Below, piece by piece: positions 52,770 through 62,223 of a stretch of DNA of 64,000 nucleotides. This DNA comes from Paralithodes platypus (Eukaryota; Arthropoda; Malacostraca; Decapoda; Lithodidae). Position 1 is the first letter of the stretch; every line of letters starts with the position of its first letter. The notes below the pieces were generated by a model. It searched no databases. It was not told the DNA's origin and worked only from the letters and a program-made list of their open reading frames with translations. Location of the stretch: contig CM064495.1 of NCBI GenBank assembly GCA_032716605.1, positions 25,761,760-25,825,759 on the forward strand, written 5' to 3'. The position numbers and the translations under genes are program-made.

Positions 52770-53078
52770 AAGGAAGAATGACGCCTGAGTCAGCGTCTGG
52801 TCAAAGATCCACACAAGTACATCCACGAGTATATGGAAAGCTTATGAATAGTTATTCTTATTTTCTTTTTGTTTTTTATTTGTTACGAAGTTTTTTCGTA
52901 GTGAGAACCCAATTTCATAATGACTGAACCATGAGTGAGGTTGCGTGCGCTCATGATGAAGGCTCCTCAAATTTTTTATGCTCTGCGCGGTGGATTCAAA
53001 ACTACGGCGGACGAGTGTTTGAAGAGGGTGCCTTATGTAATAGGCATAATCGTCAATGATGGAGGGGCCACTATTAAA

Positions 53079-53456
53079 TATATGAAATTACCTGGCGCAC
53101 TAGTTCCTGCACTCTTTAAGAGAGGCAGCAACAAGTAAAAAGACCACCAAAAGGGATCGGCCCTACAAGGGTCAGCGCCCCCCTTCCAACCAACTAGAAG
53201 GGCACAAGTAAGCCTAGGCCTAATTTCACGAAAAGAAAAGCAAAAATAAAGGCAGTGACAAAAAACTATAATGACAAGAAGCTTACTAAAGACAAAACTA
53301 AAGCCACCGCAAGTGAAATGAATACAAAAGGCAAAGCCTAAATGAACGAATGTCGCCCAAGCGGCGACGCATGCGCAGATGGCAAAAAATTAAGTAACCT
53401 CCAGTTTCGACGCTACATTTAAAGAAAAACACATTTGAGCCCAGTTTTTAGTGTGC
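53079..53456 (-). other. Probable DIRS 5' UTR segment, perhaps of family C
   Basis: No gene is seen. On the minus strand it contains ATGCGCAGATGG/CCATCTGCGCATGCG and TAGGCCTAGGCTTAC, in the style of DIRS 5' UTRs. Its position just inside the DIRS-C left ITR, separated from it by a LINE, suggests family C. This is an inference. Confidence 0.35.
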
Positions 53457-56400
53457 CTTTTTTTTTTTTTTTTTTTTTAAGAGACAATGAACGGAGGAAG
53501 GAAAAACACAGATAAAACAAAAAGGTCCATGTGCCTAAAGGCATCCTCCATTCATAAAATGTTTGTAACAACTGGATTTAAACATTTGTTGATTGTAAGT
53601 TTGTGGAAAGCAATTCGAGGGAAGTGAATTCCAAAGAGTAGTAGCTCTGGGGATAAATGAATTCTGATAAGCAGAAGTTCTGCATTGTGGAGGAGAAAGT
53701 GTAAATTCATGGGCGCTCTCAGCTGCCCTAGTTCTACGGGGAAAGATGTGGAGAGGCGGCACAATTGAAGCAAGTTCCTCGGAACAATTGCTGTGAAAAT
53801 ATCTGTAGAATAATGCAAGGGATGCAACGTTTCTTCGTATGGCTAATGTAGGAAGGTCCTGTGTGATTGCAGGGTTATTGATTAATCTAATAGCTTTATT
53901 TTGAATTTTGTCCAACTGCCTCAATGCAACCACTCCACTTCCACCCCACAGAGGTGAACAGTAATCCATCTGAGAGCGCACATGACTTTTATATATTACG
54001 GCCAACTGCTCGTCAGTGAAGAATTCTCGAACTCTGTACAGGAGTCCCAGTTTTTTAGAGGCATTCTTAGCAATGCTTCTAACATAATGTGTCCAGCTCA
54101 AGTTAGTAGTTAATGTTACACCGAGAATGTCAATACTAGGGGAAGTGGGAATATTTACATCATTAAAAAATATATGGGAGTCAGTGAGATTCTGTCGGTT
54201 AGAAAATTGAATGTACTTGGTTTTCTGTGCATTAAAGGAAACTAGATTCTCTTGTCCCCATTCATTAATTCTAGAAAGGTCCCGGTTCAGAGAAATTGCA
54301 GTGTTTATTTTTGAATTTATAAGATCGGGTTGGGTGAAAGAATTGGTAAATGTGAAGGAACTGTGGAGTGTTGAGTCATCTGCGTAGGAATGTATTGGAT
54401 TATGAGTGGTAGATATGAGATCATTGATATGAATGAGGAACAGAGTTGGGGCCAAAACTGATCCCTGGGGAACACCAGCATTTATTGAGTGAAATTGAGA
54501 ATAAAGGCCATCTACCATTACACGTATTTTTCTGTTATGAAGATAAGAAGAAATTAGTGGAACTAATGATGCAAGGCCGTAGTGTGACATCTTCGACAAT
54601 AAGGATTGATGCCAGACTCTATCAAATGCCTTTGATATATCCAGTGCTATTGTATGTGTTTCACCATGTTGGTCTGTAGCTTGGTTGATTTGATGCGTAA
54701 GAAGGCAAAGAATGTCTGCAGTTGATCGACATCGTCTAAAACCATATTGCCTATCACTGATTAATTTATTATTCTCCAGATGCTTAATTATGTGATTATT
54801 TAATATAATTTCAAAAACTTTGCCAAGAGTGGAAGTTATAGCTATTGGTCTGTAGTTTGATGGATCTGAAGAGGCACCTTTTTTAGGAACTGGATGGATG
54901 TTTGCTTCTTTCCAGGGTACTGGGAAGCATGAGGTATGAGTACACAGACGGAAAAATTTTGCCAATACAGGAGCGAGCACCAAGGAGCAATTCTTAAGTA
55001 CTATTGGAGGAATTTCATCTGGACCAGGAGCCTTATCTACTGAGAGATTCTGCAAAATAGTTTTGACATGTCTGGTGTGGATCTTAAGTGAGGGAATTTC
55101 AGGTGAATTAAAATTAAGTACAGGGACATCTTGATTTATGTCATCTAAGGTTGAGTTGGTGGAGAAAATATCTGCAAGAAGGTTAGCTTTACCTCGTGGG
55201 TCACTTACAAGATTGCCAGTCGGAGATTTTAATGGTGGAATGGATGAAGCAGTAGTGAAGTTGGATTTGAATGAGTTAAGAGTAGACCAAAATATTTTGT
55301 TATCATTTGGATTATTTAGAAGTTTATTTGCCTGCTTATGGAGAAAGTTTGATTTAGTTAGGTTTAATACAGTTTTGGCATGATTTCTGATGTTTCTAAA
55401 GTAATTAAAGGCTTCATGTGTTTTTGATCTTGTGTATGCATTGTAGGCTATTGCTTTTTGTTCAGTTACTCTAGCACAATTATGGTCAAACCATTTAGGT
55501 GAATTAGATCTTTTACTGTACTTTTGATGAGGAATAAAAGTTTCCATTCCAATTTTTACAAAATCTTGTATGTGGCTCAAGGTGGAGTGTGCATCATTAG
55601 AAAAGAAAGAGGTCCAGGGAATATCAATAAAGAAACCTTGAAGACCCTCCCAGTCTGCCCTATCGTAATGCCATTTAGTCACCAAAACAGGTTCAGAGTG
55701 GGAAGGTGTGGTAGGTGATAGACAGGTGGCCTGTATCAGACAGTGATCAGAAGATCCAAGTGGGGACCTCACTGTAACATCATAATTTTCTGAATTGGTT
55801 GTTAAAAATAAGTCCAGTAGGTGGGAATTATGATTAGGATTATCTGGTACACGGGTGGGTTGGTTGACTAGTTGAATGAGATTAAATGAGTCTGCAAATA
55901 GCTCACATTCAAGACCAGCATCATCAGTCCTGGCTGAATGAGTGAGCCATTCAACATTATGGACATTAAAATCACCCAACACAGTGATTTCAGAAGAAGC
56001 ATTTAAGTTGAGGACACTGAGTTGTGAGGACAGAGAATCAAAAAGACTTTGCTCTGGAGGAGTATTTGGGGAACGGTAGATGCAACATATGTATTTAAAT
56101 TTACCAGCAGAAATTAATTTGTATATAGAATAATCAAAATAGGGACAATTGAAACTAGTAACCTCCTCCAGGGCAATTTCGGATTTTGCGAAGCAACATA
56201 CACCACCTTTAGGTCTGAAATTTTGGAGCAGTTGATAACCTGGAAAATTAAATCTAGATGTGTCAGATGTGGATGTTACTTGAGTCTCTGTCAAAAAAAG
56301 GAGAGTAGGGGATTCTGCTTGAAGAAATTGGTGTACAGAATTGATGTTAGAGTGAAGTCCCCTTATATTACTAAAGAAATAGCTGTACTGACAAGCAGCT

Positions 56401-56550
56401 TTGGGACGTTGCAATGAGCCTACAGCTCGTATCATCTGTCTAGAATCACAGGTACCTTAAATAAGGCCCACAACTCCCCCAAAGGGGAGGGGACAGGAGT
56501 GGTAGGCACAAAAACAGAGCACCAGAAAAAGTGTGTGCGGCATAGAGTGT
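53457..56550 (-). mobile_element. Jockey-like LINE, probably full length
   Basis: Poly-A on the minus strand appears as T22 at 53459-53480. The ORF covers 53535-56435 and a short 5' UTR extends to about 56550. No exact target duplication was found; AGTGTG is present on both sides (53450 region and 56540 region) but is too short to be sure. It separates the DIRS-C left ITR from the 53079-53456 segment. Confidence 0.8.
53535..56435 (-). CDS. Jockey-like LINE ORF2 (endonuclease and RT), intact
   Basis: The ATG at 56435 opens a 966-codon frame with no defect. The endonuclease domain (residues about 20-240) has FFSNIRGLHSN, LLFLTETQVTS, ITVLGDFNVHNVEW, LLDLFLTTN and LGSSDHCLI. The RT has LSVDKAPGPDEIPPIVLK, NYRPIAITSTLGKVFE, TIALDISKAFDRVWHQS (motif A), GVPQGSVLAPTLF (motif B), HSYADDSTLHSS (motif C) and QMDYCSPLWGGSG. 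The C-terminus FIPRATTLWNSLPSNCF is typical of arthropod Jockey-like proteins. All catalytic residues are present, so the copy is young or active. The decayed relics at 2521-6915 and 57285-57823 are related. Confidence 0.92.
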   Translation of the reverse strand: MIRAVGSLQRPKAACQYSYFFSNIRGLHSNINSVHQFLQAESPTLLFLTETQVTSTSDTSRFNFPGYQLLQNFRPKGGVCCFAKSEIALEEVTSFNCPYFDYSIYKLISAGKFKYICCIYRSPNTPPEQSLFDSLSSQLSVLNLNASSEITVLGDFNVHNVEWLTHSARTDDAGLECELFADSFNLIQLVNQPTRVPDNPNHNSHLLDLFLTTNSENYDVTVRSPLGSSDHCLIQATCLSPTTPSHSEPVLVTKWHYDRADWEGLQGFFIDIPWTSFFSNDAHSTLSHIQDFVKIGMETFIPHQKYSKRSNSPKWFDHNCARVTEQKAIAYNAYTRSKTHEAFNYFRNIRNHAKTVLNLTKSNFLHKQANKLLNNPNDNKIFWSTLNSFKSNFTTASSIPPLKSPTGNLVSDPRGKANLLADIFSTNSTLDDINQDVPVLNFNSPEIPSLKIHTRHVKTILQNLSVDKAPGPDEIPPIVLKNCSLVLAPVLAKFFRLCTHTSCFPVPWKEANIHPVPKKGASSDPSNYRPIAITSTLGKVFEIILNNHIIKHLENNKLISDRQYGFRRCRSTADILCLLTHQINQATDQHGETHTIALDISKAFDRVWHQSLLSKMSHYGLASLVPLISSYLHNRKIRVMVDGLYSQFHSINAGVPQGSVLAPTLFLIHINDLISTTHNPIHSYADDSTLHSSFTFTNSFTQPDLINSKINTAISLNRDLSRINEWGQENLVSFNAQKTKYIQFSNRQNLTDSHIFFNDVNIPTSPSIDILGVTLTTNLSWTHYVRSIAKNASKKLGLLYRVREFFTDEQLAVIYKSHVRSQMDYCSPLWGGSGVVALRQLDKIQNKAIRLINNPAITQDLPTLAIRRNVASLALFYRYFHSNCSEELASIVPPLHIFPRRTRAAESAHEFTLSPPQCRTSAYQNSFIPRATTLWNSLPSNCFPQTYNQQMFKSSCYKHFMNGGCL

Positions 56551-56565
56551 AGCGCGAAAAGGAAT

Positions 56566-56872
56566 GATCTAATGAACCCGGTCGGGTTGTGCGGTGGACC
56601 CGTGACAACGGCTTAAGGAGCCAGATAGGATGGACAATGTTCTGCAATTTTCTCTTTTCTTTCTCATCAATATTTTCATTGCCTTTAAAATAGTAGCCTC
56701 AAAAGTGTGTACAACGTACCTAGTAGAGAGAGTAAGGTGCTACTCTAGATGTTATCGATTTAATCGCACTAGTGATTACGATAATTGCCCGCTCCAGAGC
56801 GGAACGGAATTATACGATAAGTATATAGCTCTACGTTGGAGACGTAGAGGCTACTACTAAATAATATAATCG
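56566..56872 (-). repeat. Left ITR of a minus-strand DIRS-C element
   Basis: It matches 6990-7305 in inverted orientation and ends in GTAGAGGCTACTACTAAAT, the left-end half of the ICR at 7450-7480. It carries the palindrome CCGCTCCAGAGCGG at 56789-56802. Orientation is right for the partner of the right end at 6955. Confidence 0.82.
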
Positions 56873-57067
56873 TATGTTTCAGACAACTGTTCAATATTGA
56901 AAAACAACAGGTTTATAACTAGGTTATATGGAGTTCACGCAAGCTATCTTGGTGCAATGAGTTCTGATAAGTTTAAAATGATGGTATCCTTGGTAAGTAG
57001 CCAGTTATTTTTTGTTTAAACCAATTATTTTGTTATTATCCGGTATCCGGCCCGGATAATTTTCTTT
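56873..57067. other. Unassigned sequence
   Basis: No gene is seen. TTATCCGGTATCCGGCC at about 57038 resembles motifs near hAT-type element ends, and CCGGTGCACCCCT at 58456 beyond the MITE is similar. These may be flanks of an old hAT-like repeat split by the MITE. This is weak. Confidence 0.3.
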
Positions 57068-58427
57068 ATACAGTAGAATCTCGCATCCCACGATTTATTG
57101 GTACCGAAATATTACCGTGGGACCGGAATTCGTGGGATGCAGAGTATTAAAGTAATGGGGAAAATTACAAAAGTACTGGAGGCTATCGTCGGGCGACTAT
57201 TGACCATCACTTTACATGCCAATAATCAAAAGTAAGTTGCTTTAACCCTCCAGCCTCGGCTACGCATTCTATAATACCGGTATAATACTTGTATTGAGTA
57301 TTGTTCACATGTGTGGGGAGGTTCCTCTCACACCGCTCTCCTAGACAAAGTTGAAAGGAAGGCCTTTCGTATCATTAACTCCCGTCTACTCACCAACTCT
57401 CTGCAATCTCTCTCTCTCCGCCACAATGTTGCATCTCTCTCGCTATTCTATCGCTACTATAATAATCTGTGTTCCTCAGAGCTATCCCAGTGCATACCAC
57501 CTCCTTTACGTAGGGCACGTGGTACCCGTCTTGCAACTCAATCCCACCCCTACTCTGTGCAACTCTCCAACCCAAGAGTGAAACGTTACTCTCAAACTTT
57601 CTTCTACTCAACAGCTGAGCTCTGGAACTCTCTCCCAGAATCAGTTTCCCTCTTCCTATGACTTAAATTGCTTCAAACTCCGTGTGTCCAGGCATTTTGG
57701 CTCGAACGTCCCTTGATTTTGGCCCTGTCACTCTTTCAACTATGGGGGAGGCACTCGCTATAGGCAGTTATGCCTTTTGCCTCCCTCAATCACATAGAAA
57801 AAAAAAAAAAAAAAAAAAAAAAATATCCCCAAAACCTGGGGGATTTGGCCGAAAAAACGTCTCGCCTAGGCTACCGTATCTTTGTTATTTTGACTGCTTC
57901 CGCATTCCCACGCATCTCCAAACGTAGATGTGTTTCGTTCCTGTAGAATGGCGTTGAGTAGAGCTCTCTAAGTCAACTGGTTCAGTTGTGATGACGATTT
58001 CCGTGGAGAGAACCTTGTGGCGATGTCAGCCACTTTTCACTACTTTTCACTACTTAACAATAACACAGCCACACACGAACAAGCGACGCCTTACCAGCTG
58101 TTGTTTACATGCGTCAGACGGACGCCTTTCAAAACAAGCTTACAGGCTTTCAAGCTGCTATGAAAAGAAAGGTAAGAAAAACACAAACAAAAAACTTAGA
58201 AAAGTTGATGAGGTGATTATTGTGATGGATGTGGTGATAGACGGGAGGCGGATGTTAGATACCACCCTCCGTGGCCCCACTCTCGTTCTCCGTCACCCCA
58301 CCGTCGCCGCCAAAGCCGTGGGAATCGTGTGGTTTTTCGTGGGATGAGAATTCAGGTAGCCATTGGATAGTACCGTGGGATGCGTAATCGTGGGATCGAA
58401 ATGCGCGAGATGCGTGACTCTACTGTA
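57068..58427. mobile_element. pogo/Tigger-like MITE 2 with nested LINE fragment
   Basis: TA flanks and terminal inverted repeats (CAGTAGAATCTCGCATC on the left, GATGCGTGACTCTACTG on the right) define it. It holds a Jockey-like LINE fragment with poly-A (57285-57823) and a block shared with DIRS-A2 gag (42221-42625). GCTATGAAAAGAAAGGTAAG near 58157 could be the start of a pogo-type transposase reading frame, but it fails after about 60 codons. Confidence 0.75.
57285..57823 (+). pseudogene. Jockey-like LINE, 5'-truncated fragment with poly-A
   Basis: It encodes the C-terminal RT region in one frame: EYCSHVWGGSSHTALLDKVE, LSLRHNVASLSLFYRYYNN and STAELWNSLPES. A 26-base poly-A is at 57798-57823. 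It is a better-preserved relative of 6340-6915 and is nested in the MITE. Confidence 0.85.
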
Positions 58428-59012
58428 TACGGCCAGATAGCAAAATCTACTATCCGGTGCACCCCTATTCTCTCCAGCTCAGATAATATCCGTGCAGGAA
58501 GACTATCATAATATTCTACTTCAATATACGAGGTATGGATAAACTACTAAACAAACACATTTGATAAACTCTAAGTATAGTATAATCTGATAAGTCAAAT
58601 AACATTACTGTATATGAATTGACACTTTCCTATTTCCTGCTTTGGGGTAGATTTAATTTAATTGTTGAACATTCTAAACTTTATGACTAATGCAGATGAC
58701 AGGTTAAGAATACTGAAATGTCATTACAGTACCACTCCAAATAATTCCCCAACAAAATAAAGTCATATACTGTATATCAATCAATGTACTGGACTCTGCA
58801 GGCCTGATATCATATCCTAGGTCAATACTGAACTCTTATAGATTTACATGCTACTGTACTAATAAAATAAGAAAATATATATCATTAATATAGTAGACGT
58901 GCCGGTTCGCCCAAAATCAAAACGGCATACCCAACTCTGCGATAGGTCACCATCATCACTACTAGTCACTATCACCATTACTATCATCAGCAATACTACT
59001 CTTACCATAATA
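58428..59012. other. Unassigned A/T-rich sequence
   Basis: No gene or repeat is recognised beyond a possible hAT-like end (CCGGTGCACCCCTATTC near 58456) and short CATCATCACTACTAGTCACT repeats near 58950. Confidence 0.4.
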
Positions 59013-59770
59013 TACGTTTGATTCTTAGAGGGAAGAAAGAAAACCTAATATTTAGTAGGGGCCCCGTAATCATTGACGATATGCCTATTAATATACAGTA
59101 AACCCTCGCTAACTCGGACTCGTTTTAGTCGGAAACCCGCACTTCTCGGAATGGCATAGGCCTCTCGGAAATGTCCCTGTATATCTTGGAAAATTCCGAG
59201 TTGGGCGGGATTTGTGTCTGGTTTACTCGTTTTAAGTGATTTTAGGATGAATTGAAGCCTGTGCCTTTTAATTATTGTGTTAATATTAATTACTATGTAC
59301 TGTACTGTCCCTGAAAACATAATAAAGGTTTGTATTTGTCATTAATATGATGAATTTCACATTAAAAAAAAAAAAAAAAAAAAAAAATATCTCAATTTTC
59401 TCGGACACGGACTTTCCTCTTATAATTCAGAATTTTCCCTCTCTTAAGTCGGACATAAGTCGAACCTCGGACATCTCGGAAGTGATCTCTCCCCAATTAG
59501 TCCGAGTTAGCGAGGGTTTACTGTATTAGCCTCCATTCAAGCGCCCGCGGTAGCCAGTTTGAATCTACCGCCGCGGGGAAGAACGGAGTATCCGTCATAA
59601 GGGTAACGCTTATTCTCTTATGGCATCGTTTTATGATTGGGTACCCGCTATGAAAAAACTTTCGTAAAAAATAAAAAGTAAAACTTTACTTAATAATTGT
59701 TATACTACAGCTTTCCATCTCGCCATACTTTCTTCACTGACATATTAAGATTAACCTCAAGACATCAAGC
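59013..59770 (-). repeat. Right ITR of DIRS-D, split by a MITE
   Basis: It starts ACGTTTGATTCTTAGAGGG and resumes after the MITE at 59525 with TAGCCTCCATTCAAGCGCCC. TTTGAATCTACCGCCGCGG and GAAAAAACTTTCGTAAAAAA match the family A ITR style. Confidence 0.75.
59094..59524. mobile_element. pogo/Tigger-like MITE 3
   Basis: The 25-bp inverted ends are perfect: CAGTAAACCCTCGCTAACTC on the left equals the reverse complement of GAGTTAGCGAGGGTTTACTG on the right, with TA on both sides. Inside are TCGGA repeats and an A-rich run (59364-59387). Confidence 0.9.
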
Positions 59771-59802
59771 GAATGGGAAGGGGATGGATGGGAGGGCCCT
59801 AC

Positions 59803-59909
59803 ATCGTCAATGATTATGGGGCCCCTACTAAATATTAGGTTTTCTTTCTTCCCTCCGGGAATCAAACCTATAATTTATTAGTGGCCCCTCCATCATTGAC
59901 GATATGCCT
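59803..59909 (-). repeat. Internal complementary region of DIRS-D
   Basis: The plus strand reads the right end (TCGTCAATGATTATGGGGCC, TTAGGTTTTCTTTC) joined to the left end (ATTAGTGGCCCCTCC, GACGATATGCC). The right-end half matches 59013-59086. Confidence 0.85.
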
Positions 59910-60017
59910 GATATCTTAAGACTGGAGGGGGACATTCGTGAAAATATAAAAAAACACTAACAAACTACTTTAGGTAGAGACAAAGAATCCGTATAATAAT
60001 TTCTTAAAGCTTTTATT

Positions 60018-60482
60018 GCTTCTATCTATCTATCTATTGCCTGACGCCGCGATCTCCGAAGGGGTGGACACGAACAAACCGTCCCCATGCACCTCTGTCC
60101 CCAGTCAGTCGACGCCCCTCCCCCCAACCAGCACCGCCTTCGTTCATGTACTTCCTCACTCCATCCTTCCACCTCTCATTCGGTCTACCTCTCCCTCTCT
60201 GTCCCTCCACCTCGCTCTCGTACACCCTCTTAGTCATTCTCTCGCTTTCCATACGTTCCATATGGCCGAACCATCTCAAGTTGTTCCTTTTCACACTTTC
60301 TAGCACATCTACCTCCACACCACACCTCCTTCTTACTTCCTCATTAGTCTGTCTATCCCTCCATGTAACTCCGCACGCACTCCTTAAGCAATTCATTTCC
60401 ACTGCTCTCACTCTTGGTCTGAGTCTCTCAACCAACGTCCATGCTTCGCTTCCGTAAGTCAGTGTCGGGATTACCACACTGC
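60018..60482 (-). pseudogene. RTE-like LINE, 3' fragment (copy 3)
   Basis: It is a minus-strand fragment equal to the last 465 bp of the RTE-like copies (TYGSEAWTLVERLRPRVRAV, LRSACGVTWRDRQTNEEVRR, GRGRPNERWKDGVRKYMN). The (TAGA)n end is at 60018-60040. A 152-codon frame is intact but is only the RT C-terminus. It is strongly 5' truncated. Confidence 0.88.
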
Positions 60483-61131
60483 TTGCATGCAATAATTATA
60501 AAAATAGAAAAGGAAAGCAGTGCGTTACTTCGAAGAATATCTGCTTATAGTTGGCCGGGTCTACCCTTTGAGATCCGTCCTATTGTTGTCTGGGGACATA
60601 TCTGTATTCCAATACCAACGGCTTACTGAACTATAATTCTTTGGATTATATTCAAGCCTTAACAATATTTGTACTTTTTGTACAATTTGTACATTTTGTT
60701 TATACTATATAGTTGTAACTATGCTAGATATCTTCAAAATTAAAAGTCAAAACTTTTGAGCTGTAGAACCAGCTCGACTTATTGGGTATCACGGCTCGTG
60801 ATCTTATCACAATATCCGGCGGAGGGGCTCTAGGGGTCTTTGGGCTTACCAGAAACCCCCCCCCCCCTCCTTCTTCCTTGTAAGATTTAACTTTACTGTG
60901 TAGAAGCACATAGACTAACTAGACCTGCTGCCGCAATGCCACATCGGGCAGTGTTTTGGCTTATCCAGAGCCATAGACATGCCTCGTGTCAAGAAAGCAC
61001 GGTTGGGCGCTCCCAGCTTAGTGCTAGCTATGCCATTCATGGAAGATTTTTCCCAAAATCTGAGAGGAAGGAAACTCCAACTCGTGACTTTGCCCAGTCC
61101 CCGAGTTGAGGTAAGTACTGTAGATGCATAT
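60483..61131 (-). pseudogene. DIRS-D copy 2: 3' UTR and YR C-terminus
   Basis: The minus-strand frame ending at 60915 reads GLGKVTSWSFLPLRFWEKSS and NRAFLTRGMSMALDKPKHCP, as in 37573-37790. The G12 tract is the plus-strand C run at 60856-60867, about 50 nt after the stop. The segment 60483-60714 is the part lost from copy 1 at the DIRS-B insertion. Confidence 0.75.
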
Positions 61132-62223
61132 TTCAACCTCTGGGGTACATATCCAAGAGATAGGAATAATTAGGATTCCTGATTCCTTGCCATTGGCTAA
61201 GGAACTTAAGATCATGCCAGATCATCGGAAGGTTATGAATTTGTCTCTAATGTATTATAGAGGACACATCATCTTCCTGGACTGTTCATTCAGTCCTGAA
61301 AAATCAGCAAAGAAAAATGTGTTTTCGTTGTTGCTTTAATTTTCTCGTTTTTGTGCTTGTGCCCATTGCTTGCCCACGTCCCACCTGTCCAGCGGGTTTG
61401 AAGGCTGGTCTTCCAGTAACCCCCCCCCCTCTTTTATACCCTGTGAAAGTAACTTACAACTAAAGTACCATACCTTCAGACCCTCTGCCACTCCGGGTCA
61501 CTGGGTCGACTTGGATTCGCTAGAGAGAGAGGGAAGCTAAAACCGTGCCGGGAAAAAATCCCATCAACTTGCTTTGGATATGGAACCGGGTATTCACGAC
61601 GGTGACTAGCTCGATCTTGTGAACACCGGGAACCTGAAAACTTTAGGCAAACACACGGTTCGTTTGTGGCCATGAAGGTAGAGAAAGACACCCTAAGGCT
61701 AGTCGTAACGTGAAGTGAAAAACTGGACCCAAAGGACTTAATTACTTCATTTGCGGAAACGAGGATCCATAAAGGGGGAGGAGCCTCAGATTGTTTCCGC
61801 GTGATTCTGTAAATTCATGAATGAATTAGTTTGAAGGGCAATAGTATCCAGAAAAAAAGGGAATGTGAACGATTCTGAGGTTTCAGTTCGGTTGGGTTCC
61901 ACTATTTCTATAACCATAAAGGACTAGCCTGACCACTAAGAGGTCTAGTCTACCAGGTTCTTAAATTGGACTTGGGTCATTCCGAGCTTAATTAACCACC
62001 GAAGAGCCGGCTACCAACTTACATCCAAACAGGGACCTGCCTAAGGCTCGGTCAACACCCGGATCTATTGACCAGTGTGTTACTGTGGGTGGAGGGAAAA
62101 AACCGGGGTGGAACAGCCGGAGATACGTTCATTACACGTTTAGGCGAAACGCCGGGATAACGTGCACACAACTTAAGTAACGCCGGGATCTAGTGACTGC
62201 TATTAACGTGCACACAGGTCCAG
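61132..62223 (-). other. DIRS-D copy 2 internal and 5' UTR sequence
   Basis: No gene is recognised. It is the uninterrupted twin of 46930-47064 plus 48235-49170. The two DIRS-A insertions of copy 1 fall at 61133 and 61268 here. A C10 run is at 61420-61429. Confidence 0.7.

Larger units (their letters stand above)
49459..53078 (-). mobile_element. DIRS-A copy A3 (minus), 5' half only
   Basis: From high to low coordinates: left ITR (about 53078-52770), 5' UTR with three tandem units and CGCCGG motifs, and gag cut at codon KAIPN near 49459. RT, YR and the right end are missing. The left end reads CACTATTAAATAT next to ATGAAATTACC. Confidence 0.88.

Noticed and set aside
53459..53480. T-run as an independent microsatellite
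   Set aside because: It is the poly-A tail of the minus-strand Jockey-like LINE.
58157..58347. pogo transposase gene starting at ATGAAAAGAAAG
   Set aside because: Only a short frame with no helix-turn-helix or DDE motif follows, so it is kept only as a hint in the MITE entry.
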